Positions 1-6,238 of a DNA stretch of 11,246 nucleotides are shown here, one piece after another. Position 1 is the first letter of the stretch, and the number at the start of each line of letters is the position of its first letter. The position numbers and the translations under genes are program-made. The notes below the pieces were generated by a model. The model worked only from the letters and a program-made list of their open reading frames with translations. It made no database searches and was not told where the DNA came from. Source of the stretch: Sediminibacterium ginsengisoli (GTDB lineage: Bacteria; Bacteroidota; Bacteroidia; Chitinophagales; Chitinophagaceae); the NCBI GenBank assembly GCA_943324415.2, contig CALPLN020000050.1, forward strand, positions 1 through 11,246, read 5' to 3'.

Positions 1-1566
1 AGGCAATAAAATATCAAAAGCACTTAATTTTTTATTGTATCCTAATGCAATGAGTTCGTCTAAATTAATTTTATCTATGTTGGATAACAATGCAACTGCA
101 GTAATACCTCTTCCATTTTCTCCATCCGGTGCCATATAAGCTGGATAATTAGTTGCTTTAGGACTTTGATTTCCTGCTACAGTAAATGGAGTGGCGTTAC
201 AATTTTGCAACCATCCGTTCACTGGATTGATACTTTGTACAATTTCATTTAAAGCATGAATGCCCTGCCAATCTGTTGCTTTAATGCTGCCATCAACAGG
301 CATGGAATAATCAAAATTAGGGTTGCGCTTAGGCATAAAATTACCATGCCAGTAGGCGATATTTCCTGCTGCATCTGCATAAACAGTGTTATTGCTATTG
401 TTAGACAATAAGCCCATTGCTTTTGTGTAGTCTGCTAAGTTTTTCGACTTGGTACGCGTCCAACATTCTATCAGCGCGTCTAAAGAACGATTGTTTTCTT
501 GTAAGCTTAACCATTTCCCTTTTTGGATACCCATTACTGGTCCATGGTGTGTGAAATAGGTGTCAAAGGAGCTTGTTTTTAAGCTACCATTGTCGGTATA
601 CTGAATGTTGATATTTCGTTGACCTACTTTCTTTTTTTCATTTTCAAAAGCGTAAAAAAGTTCATTGTTTATTTTTTCAGTTTGTTCTTCATATACATCT
701 GCCACATCTGCATAACCACTTGTATGCATCCAACCGCAGTTTTCGTTAAATCCTTGATAGATAAAAAATTGCCCCCAAGTCACTGCACCGTATGCGTTTA
801 AACCCTGCTCGCTTACCATATGCATTTCTGATCTAAAATAAAACGGCACATGTGGATTGATATACAACATGGCGTTTCCTGAACGACTATGTTTTGGTGC
901 AACAGCAAATCCATTGGACCCTTTTAAGGTTTTATCTTCCATATCATAGTTAGGTTGCTCCAAAACCAATTGCTGTATTGGCATATTAAAATTGGCACTC
1001 ACTGCATTTTGCTTGGCGTACAATTGTTGTCCATAAAATGCTTCTACATGTTTTTCTGTGATGCCTGCAGACTTTGTTGGCGAAACACTTCCGTCGGTCC
1101 ACATGAGGTGGTACCATGGCTTAAATTTCTTAAGTACGACTGGCTTTACTTCTGGATGCTTGGATAAATAATAGTTGATACCATCTGCGTGTGCGATTAA
1201 CAATTGTTTGAACCAAACCGGGCTTCTTTCAAAATCCTTGACTGCTTCGGCACTGTCTTGGATCAATTGCATCATTAAATCTTGGTAAATCATTTTTGGT
1301 CCTTCCATCTCGGCACGTCGTCCTAGCATTTCTAAAAAATTCTTTTCTATCTGCGGAAAATTTTCTTCGCATTGTGCATACATCAAACCAAATACAGCAT
1401 CTGCATCCGTCTTCCCATAGATATGTGGGATATCCCATTCATCACGTATGATTGTAGTTTGTTTGGCGTGCTGATTCCATCTAGACAATTCTGCACTAGT
1501 TGGTTTTTGCGCAAATGATGCAACGCTCGTACAAAGTAATAAAAGTAAAAAAATATTTTTTTTCAT
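1..1566 (-). CDS. Penicillin/acyl-homoserine-lactone acylase family Ntn hydrolase, secreted (3' end beyond window)
   Basis: The frame is open for 522 codons, from ATG at 1566 to the left edge; roughly the last quarter is missing. Residues 1-19 form a signal peptide (KK, a run of Leu, SFA), with Gln20 as predicted mature N-terminus, so the product should be periplasmic. Residues ~37-72 match the family's alpha-chain start (IIRDEWDIPHIYGKTDADAV, then YAQCEENFPQIE). Autocleavage is expected before Ser217 in KGSNGFAV, making Ser217 the beta-chain nucleophile (beta1). His239 falls at beta23, as in AHL and cephalosporin acylases; penicillin G acylase has Gln there. Asp287 and Asp290 in GYADVADVY align with the calcium-binding Asp73/Asp76 of penicillin G acylase, and NCN at 455-457 sits near the oxyanion Asn (beta241). 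The family hydrolyses amide bonds of N-acyl compounds; the substrate here is unknown. It lies 43 bp downstream of the TIM-barrel gene and is probably co-transcribed. A GGAGGG at 1589-1584 lies 17 nt before the start, too far for a convincing ribosome site. Confidence 0.93.
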   Translation of the reverse strand, partial: MKKNIFLLLLLCTSVASFAQKPTSAELSRWNQHAKQTTIIRDEWDIPHIYGKTDADAVFGLMYAQCEENFPQIEKNFLEMLGRRAEMEGPKMIYQDLMMQLIQDSAEAVKDFERSPVWFKQLLIAHADGINYYLSKHPEVKPVVLKKFKPWYHLMWTDGSVSPTKSAGITEKHVEAFYGQQLYAKQNAVSANFNMPIQQLVLEQPNYDMEDKTLKGSNGFAVAPKHSRSGNAMLYINPHVPFYFRSEMHMVSEQGLNAYGAVTWGQFFIYQGFNENCGWMHTSGYADVADVYEEQTEKINNELFYAFENEKKKVGQRNINIQYTDNGSLKTSSFDTYFTHHGPVMGIQKGKWLSLQENNRSLDALIECWTRTKSKNLADYTKAMGLLSNNSNNTVYADAAGNIAYWHGNFMPKRNPNFDYSMPVDGSIKATDWQGIHALNEIVQSINPVNGWLQNCNATPFTVAGNQSPKATNYPAYMAPDGENGRGITAVALLSNIDKINLDELIALGYNKKLSAFDILLP

Positions 1567-1609
1567 ATGATAATTTTAGATAGCCCTCCAAAATGCTACA
1601 AGCTATATT

Positions 1610-2533
1610 TTATAATCCCCAGGTTTTAATGCTTTCTAGGTTGATGCGCGCACATTCAAGCGGCGTAATCCCTTGATAAGATTCTTGTTCGATAATGAAA
1701 TGTTGCGTACCGCCAATGGCCTTTGCCAATAAAGAAACCGCCTTTGGGTCTACCAATCCATTCCCTAAAGTTGTGCTATCGTGTCCGTCATTCATTTCGC
1801 CTACAGCAACTTTGATCTCGTCTTTCACATGTACCGATAAAAAACGTCCTGGATATTTTTTAATCCAGTCCATTCCCCTTGCGCCAATGCCATACATATT
1901 ACCAAAATCCAATTGATGAATGACTAATTCTGGATCTGTTTCTTTTAAGATGATATCATAAATCAATTGCCCATTGACTTTTTCTATAAATTCAAAATTA
2001 TGGTTGTGATAGCCAAATCGCATACCAGACTCTTGACACAATTCACCTGACAAATTAAATATTTCTAATTGATGCATTAACGCATCATAAGAAGTTCTTA
2101 CTTTTTCATCCATCCACGGACTAATCACATAGTCTTGTCCAAGCGTCACGGCGTCGTCGATGGTATGCTTCCAAGCATCTGTAAATTCTTTTTTGCTAGC
2201 ATCCCAATGGCTTGCATTCATGACTGTATGGCCACTTGGCATTTGCATCCCAAGATCAGTTAAGATTTTTTTAAATTCAACTGCTGTATACCCGTAAAAT
2301 TTTCGATTACTATAATTCGCGTGTTCTACATATTGGTAGCCCATTTTTGACAATGCCTTTAAAGTACCCAATGGATCTTTAAACATCGTGTCTCGAACAG
2401 TATACAACTGGATACCAATTTTAATTTTTGAATCGGCCAATGTATTTTTTGCCCATAAGGAGCTTGGCGCTAAACCAATACCTAATAAAGCCATCCCACT
2501 GTGTTGAATAAATTTTCTTCTTGAGTTTTGCAT
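1610..2533 (-). CDS. Tat-exported sugar phosphate isomerase/epimerase-like TIM-barrel protein
   Basis: This 307-residue protein belongs to the xylose-isomerase-like TIM-barrel superfamily (AP endonuclease 2 fold). The N-terminus has a twin-arginine motif, SRRKFIQ (residues 4-10), a hydrophobic stretch and a likely cleavage after LWA (residue 28), so it should be folded and cofactor-loaded in the cytoplasm before export. The barrel opens with KIGIQLYTVRD (strand 1). Metal or substrate residues expected of the family are visible: His176/His178 and Glu181 in YHNHNFEF, an LDFGN segment near residue 210 where the family often has a metal-binding LD, His235-Val-Lys237-Asp238 in VHVKDE, and Glu282/Glu284 in IIEQE near the C-terminus. 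Members include sugar epimerases, isomerases and keto-glycoside-acting enzymes; the substrate cannot be told from sequence. A strong terminator upstream (2584-2621) suggests its own promoter, and the acylase gene follows after 43 bp. Its Tat signal lacks the Gln mature end seen in the window's Sec-type proteins. Confidence 0.9.
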   Translation of the reverse strand: MQNSRRKFIQHSGMALLGIGLAPSSLWAKNTLADSKIKIGIQLYTVRDTMFKDPLGTLKALSKMGYQYVEHANYSNRKFYGYTAVEFKKILTDLGMQMPSGHTVMNASHWDASKKEFTDAWKHTIDDAVTLGQDYVISPWMDEKVRTSYDALMHQLEIFNLSGELCQESGMRFGYHNHNFEFIEKVNGQLIYDIILKETDPELVIHQLDFGNMYGIGARGMDWIKKYPGRFLSVHVKDEIKVAVGEMNDGHDSTTLGNGLVDPKAVSLLAKAIGGTQHFIIEQESYQGITPLECARINLESIKTWGL

Positions 2534-2564
2534 AGCGTTAGATTGAATAGTTAAACTTACAAAA

Positions 2565-2586
2565 TTTCGCGCGGATGCGCGCGAAA
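2565..2586. repeat. GC-rich inverted repeat (hairpin) before the TIM-barrel gene
   Basis: A perfect 9-bp stem (TTTCGCGCG paired with CGCGCGAAA) with a 4-nt loop (GATG) stands out in AT-rich DNA, 32 bp upstream of the TIM-barrel start. On the minus strand the stem is followed by TTTT, so it could be a second, weaker terminator backing up the one at 2584-2621, or a structure in the 5' leader of the downstream gene. Its right arm shares the A-tract (2584-2586) with the main terminator's U-tract. Confidence 0.6.
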
Positions 2587-2621
2587 AAACAAGGGAGGCG
2601 GACCAACGGTCCGCCTCCCTT
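2584..2621 (-). terminator. Strong intrinsic terminator of the amidohydrolase gene
   Basis: A perfect 14-bp stem, 2591-2604 paired with 2608-2621, encloses a 3-nt loop (AAC). On the minus strand it is followed by one G and then six T (plus-strand A 2584-2589), giving a classical rho-independent terminator. It lies 57 bp past the amidohydrolase stop and separates that gene from the TIM-barrel/acylase pair. The plus-strand side has only three T residues, so it should act mainly on minus-strand transcripts. Confidence 0.9.
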
Positions 2622-2677
2622 TATCAGTGCTTATTCAAAATCGTTACAGAAGCTAAAAGCTTTTAAGGATGATTTGC

Positions 2678-5600
2678 TTAGTCTTCTACTTTGGTATTTT
2701 TAGTCGGCTTTTTATCCAAGTATTCTTTACGATCTACTTTTGAATTACCAGTTACCAGTTCATCCAAATTAGCCCCATTGTAAAGGCGACCATTTTTCAT
2801 GATATATTGGATGCTATTGGTGTTCTTAATGTCTTCTAAAGGATTCTTGTTTAAAATAATTAAGTCCGCCAATTTACCCGCACTGATGCTGCCCAAGTCT
2901 TTATCCAATCCCAAACTTTCAGCACCTAAAATAGTGGCTGTTTTTAAGGCATCTAAATTGCGCATACCGCCAGATTGCATAGACCAAAGCTCCCAATGGT
3001 AGCCAAGACCTTGTAATTGACCATGACTTCCAATGCCTGCAAGACCACCAGCTTCCACAATCTGCTTCATACTTTTAGCATGCTTTTGAAACACATGCTC
3101 TTCTGGTAAGAACCAAGTAGCACGACGTCTAGATTTGCTTGCTAATTCTTCGTAAGGCGTGTAGTATTGCATTTTAGCATCACCATATACGTTCTCTGTT
3201 TCATAATAAAAATTCTCAGCCCATGGTCCACCATAAGAAACCAATAAAGTAGGTGTTACTGCCATTTTTGAAGTAGCGATTGTTTTGACTACGTCATTGT
3301 AAAGCGGATAAATTGGTAAAGAGTGTTCATGACCAGGATAGCCATCAATTAAATTCGTCATATTCAATTTGAAATCCAAACCACCTTCTGTAGTTGGCAT
3401 CAACTTTTGATTTTTAGCAGCTTGAATCACCCATTGTCTATGTTTACGATTACCCACCAAATACATTTTAATGTACTTGGTATTGAAATACTTACTGTAC
3501 TGCGCTAACACAGATTCTGCTTGTGCAGAGTCTTTTAAATTATAAGACCAATAACCCACGCCAGGTCCTGTTGAATAGACTCTTGGGCCTACCATCTTAC
3601 CTGCCTCTACTAAATCACTATAGGTTAAAACATCTGTTGTTGCTGTTTGTGGATCACGTGTGGTAGTCACACCATACGCTAAGTTCGCTGCATAAATCCA
3701 AGCTTGATTTTTATGGATACCCCAGCTAGGCCACATATGCGAGTGGGTGTCTACAAATCCTGGTACAACAGTTTTTCCTGCAAGATTAACGCGTTTAGCG
3801 CCAGCAGGCACTTTGAGTGATCCAGATTTTCCAACTGCTTGAATTCTGTTTTTAACAATCAAGATATCACCGTTGTTGATCACTTGATCGCCGTTCATGG
3901 TGATGATTCTTGCATTGGTCAACAACACGGTAGTCGAAGGCATATCATTTTCATAATATACTTTTACCCAAGTTTCAGTTGCCTTATAGCTAGGTGTTTC
4001 TTTTTTGATTTCTTTTTTAGCAATACTGGTACTGTCTTTTTTAGTCGTATCTTTTTTAACAGCAGCTTCTAATTTTTTTGCTGCAGCTAAACTATCATCA
4101 AATGCGTATGCTGCATCAATATCATATGTAAAATGGGCAGCACCTAAACTCCAATGAATGGTTTTACCATCTGCTTGCCAGCTTGGAAATTCTCCACCAA
4201 TTTCAGTTAACAATTTACTAGGGAATGCTGCATTTTTTGCATCTGCAACAGAAATAGAAACCGACTTGCCTGATTTAGGAAGGGTAACAAAATAAATATT
4301 GTTATTCACTTGTGCAATCGCAGCTGCTCCTTTTGGAGACAACAAGATATTATTAGCGCTAGAAGGAGGATTGTTTTCTTTAGCAGCATCCTCTTCTTCC
4401 ATGACTTCAGGAATGATACAAGGATCTGCAACTGGTTTACCACGATGCTCAGGGATACTACCAAAAGTAGTGATACCCGAAATTTTTGCGATTTCTTTTT
4501 CATCTCCGCCATCCCATTGAATAGAAATCAATCTTCCGCGATTGTTTAAATAAATGCGACCATCGTTCATTGCGAAATGGGGATTGTATCTGCCATTGGC
4601 TTTGTCAATGATGGTTTCATTGCCTGTGGTTAAATCGATCCATGCCAATTCATCTTCAGCATCGTCATAAGTAGGCTCAATAGCATCTTTGAATTTCTGT
4701 GCATTCGTTTTATTAAAAATCAATTTGTTGCCAGAAGGATCAATGGCAAGCCCTTGGTATAACGCATTTTCTTTTGAGATTGTTTTTTCGGTGTTGTTGT
4801 TTAAATCAACAAAACGGATACTTCCTCCAGCAGGGTTCCAAGTGGTAAAATAAATACCATTGCCATTCGGATTCCAAACTGGCTGCGCTTCTGTGAAATC
4901 ATTTTTTGTCAAGCGCTTAGGCGTTCCATTTGGATACTCCATCACATACAATCTATTCAATACCGTAAAGGCCAATTGCTTTCCGTTTGGCGAAGGCACT
5001 GCATCTCTTATTTGTGTTGCCATTGTCGCAACGGTATCTTTAATAGGATACTTAAATAAGACTTCTGGTCCCATTTCTATTTTTGCATCTACTGTATATG
5101 GGATCGGCGTTTGTGCTGCAGTCTCAATATCAATCTTATTTATTTTTCCTCCATAAGATGCCAATAAAAATTTACTGTCAGGCGTGAAACTCATTGCAGG
5201 CAATACACCTAGCACAGCGATTGATTCTTGATCATCTCTTTGTACAGGATAGGCCAACCAAGTTTCTTCTCCAGTGGCTAAATTTCTTTTTACCAAACCG
5301 GTTTTATCTTCATAACGAGATCCATACACCATCCATTTACCATCTTTAGACAATACGGGGGTGAATGCAGAACCGTATCTTGAAGCAATGGTTCTTGTAG
5401 TTCCTTTTTCTCTATCATATACGCCAATACTATATTGTGGTAACATGGCATTGTAGTTCCATGCGCCATTACGTGCACTATAATAGATATAACGACCATC
5501 CGCACTTACTGCAGGATCAATCGTTTTTAAAGTAGCTGGTGCATCAATTAAGCTAGTTCCAGCACCACCATTTTTATGCATCAAGTACAATTTTGTATTG

Positions 5601-6076
5601 CGACGACCTTTTGTATACACAATATAATTTCCGTCTGGGGTATAGACTGCTCCTGGGAAATTATTGTTTTGCTCCTCGGTTAATGCTAGGGTATCTTTTT
5701 TCTCTAAATCGATGTACCATACATTTTCTGCACCAGATCGGTCAGAGATAAAAAGGATGCGTTTGCCATCAGGACTGTAACTAGGATGGTTATCATACGC
5801 CATGCCTTTGGTAATGGCCGTTGCTTTTCCACCTTCCATTGGGATACTATAGATATCTCCCATTAAATCAAATAAAATGGTTTTGCCGTCCGGACTTACC
5901 GCCAACGAAGTCCATGTACCTTCATTTGTAGTAAAGTCAATGGATCTTGTCGCTTTTAAAGGCAAACCTTTAAACTGACTATAGCTCACACTGTCTTTTT
6001 TTGGACTTTTCTTATCCTGTGCTTGTGAACTGATTAAACCAAGCCCCATGAATAGGGTCAAAGCAAATATTCTCAT
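2678..6076 (-). CDS. Secreted amidohydrolase with N-terminal TolB/PD40 beta-propeller
   Basis: This 1132-residue protein has a signal peptide at residues 1-19 (cleavage after SQA, Gln20 mature). Residues ~55-660 carry repeated PD40/WD40-like units (SPDGKTILF, SPDGKRILF, TPDGNYIVY, SPNGKQLAF), as in TolB and tricorn-type propellers. A Lys/Thr/Glu-rich linker (~664-696) leads to an imidazolonepropionase-like amidohydrolase domain. That domain begins with a small beta-sandwich (LLTNARIITMNG) and the metal motif His778-Ser-His780 in DTHSH. Lys870 in YIKMYL is the candidate carbamylated or bridging Lys. His916/His918 (GHEHS) follow, then GSHGQ with His1018, where many relatives have a metal-binding Asp. 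The C-terminus (GKLADLIILNKNPLEDI) is typical of the family, and the overall length suits this propeller-amidohydrolase architecture. It probably hydrolyses a cyclic amide or peptide-like substrate in the periplasm, perhaps gated by the propeller; the actual substrate is unknown. It is monocistronic, ends at a strong terminator, and is transcribed divergently from the outer-membrane receptor gene. Confidence 0.94.
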   Translation of the reverse strand: MRIFALTLFMGLGLISSQAQDKKSPKKDSVSYSQFKGLPLKATRSIDFTTNEGTWTSLAVSPDGKTILFDLMGDIYSIPMEGGKATAITKGMAYDNHPSYSPDGKRILFISDRSGAENVWYIDLEKKDTLALTEEQNNNFPGAVYTPDGNYIVYTKGRRNTKLYLMHKNGGAGTSLIDAPATLKTIDPAVSADGRYIYYSARNGAWNYNAMLPQYSIGVYDREKGTTRTIASRYGSAFTPVLSKDGKWMVYGSRYEDKTGLVKRNLATGEETWLAYPVQRDDQESIAVLGVLPAMSFTPDSKFLLASYGGKINKIDIETAAQTPIPYTVDAKIEMGPEVLFKYPIKDTVATMATQIRDAVPSPNGKQLAFTVLNRLYVMEYPNGTPKRLTKNDFTEAQPVWNPNGNGIYFTTWNPAGGSIRFVDLNNNTEKTISKENALYQGLAIDPSGNKLIFNKTNAQKFKDAIEPTYDDAEDELAWIDLTTGNETIIDKANGRYNPHFAMNDGRIYLNNRGRLISIQWDGGDEKEIAKISGITTFGSIPEHRGKPVADPCIIPEVMEEEDAAKENNPPSSANNILLSPKGAAAIAQVNNNIYFVTLPKSGKSVSISVADAKNAAFPSKLLTEIGGEFPSWQADGKTIHWSLGAAHFTYDIDAAYAFDDSLAAAKKLEAAVKKDTTKKDSTSIAKKEIKKETPSYKATETWVKVYYENDMPSTTVLLTNARIITMNGDQVINNGDILIVKNRIQAVGKSGSLKVPAGAKRVNLAGKTVVPGFVDTHSHMWPSWGIHKNQAWIYAANLAYGVTTTRDPQTATTDVLTYSDLVEAGKMVGPRVYSTGPGVGYWSYNLKDSAQAESVLAQYSKYFNTKYIKMYLVGNRKHRQWVIQAAKNQKLMPTTEGGLDFKLNMTNLIDGYPGHEHSLPIYPLYNDVVKTIATSKMAVTPTLLVSYGGPWAENFYYETENVYGDAKMQYYTPYEELASKSRRRATWFLPEEHVFQKHAKSMKQIVEAGGLAGIGSHGQLQGLGYHWELWSMQSGGMRNLDALKTATILGAESLGLDKDLGSISAGKLADLIILNKNPLEDIKNTNSIQYIMKNGRLYNGANLDELVTGNSKVDRKEYLDKKPTKNTKVED

Positions 6077-6090
6077 ATTGATTATTTTTT

Positions 6091-6120
6091 GAAAGTTACG
6101 TCAATCCCATAGTTCCCAAA
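6091..6120 (-). promoter_or_regulatory. Candidate Bacteroidota promoter for the amidohydrolase gene
   Basis: On the minus strand, TTTG (6120-6117) is separated by 18 nt from TAACTTTC (6098-6091). The Bacteroidota primary-sigma consensus is TTTG at -33 and TAnnTTTG at -7, so the second element matches at all specified positions but the last. Transcription would begin only about 8-10 nt before the ATG, an unusually short leader, which lowers confidence. Confidence 0.35.
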
Positions 6121-6180
6121 AAAAATGAAACTATTCCAATGCGCCGTTCATCAAATATTTCGATAATTTTAACTAAAAAC

Positions 6181-6204
6181 TTAGGTAGGAATTACCTAAT
6201 TAGG
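6181..6204. promoter_or_regulatory. Operator-like overlapping inverted repeats in the divergent region
   Basis: Three alternating half-sites occur in 24 bp: TTAGG (6181-6185), CCTAA (6195-6199) and TTAGG (6200-6204). The first two form a perfect 7-bp inverted repeat, TTAGGTA (6181-6187) and TACCTAA (6193-6199), with a 5-nt spacer. The last two form the 10-bp palindrome CCTAATTAGG (6195-6204). The site lies just upstream of the best -7 candidate for the receptor gene and between two divergent starts, as expected for a regulator-binding site. No regulator gene is in the window. Confidence 0.45.
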
Positions 6205-6206
6205 CT

Positions 6207-6214
6207 TATGTTTA
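6207..6214 (+). promoter_or_regulatory. Candidate -7 element for the receptor/GLPGLI operon
   Basis: TATGTTTA matches the Bacteroidota -7 consensus TAnnTTTG except at the last base, and would place the transcript start about 10-20 nt before the ATG at 6239. No clear TTTG is found at the expected -33 distance; that space is instead occupied by the TTAGG/CCTAA repeats. A second, similar octamer, TATATTTA at 6227-6234, is too close to the start codon. Confidence 0.25.
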
Positions 6215-6238
6215 CGAACTCAATCGTATATTTACATT

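Noticed and set aside
619..1438. Short open frames of 60-70 codons (619-801 +, 955-1167 +, 1229-1438 -)
   Set aside because: They lie inside the acylase gene in other frames, show no family features, and the acylase frame has clear motifs throughout.
1567..1609. Separate promoter or terminator between the TIM-barrel and acylase genes
   Set aside because: The 43-bp gap has no stable hairpin with U-tract and no recognisable -33/-7 pair; co-transcription is simpler.
2655..2664. Palindrome AAAAGCTTTT downstream of the amidohydrolase stop
   Set aside because: It is short, AT-rich and has no loop; chance occurrence is likely and the strong terminator is nearby.
4299..4549. Overlapping short frames on both strands within the amidohydrolase gene
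   Set aside because: They are shadows of a continuous, well-recognised coding frame, with low-complexity or implausible protein sequences.
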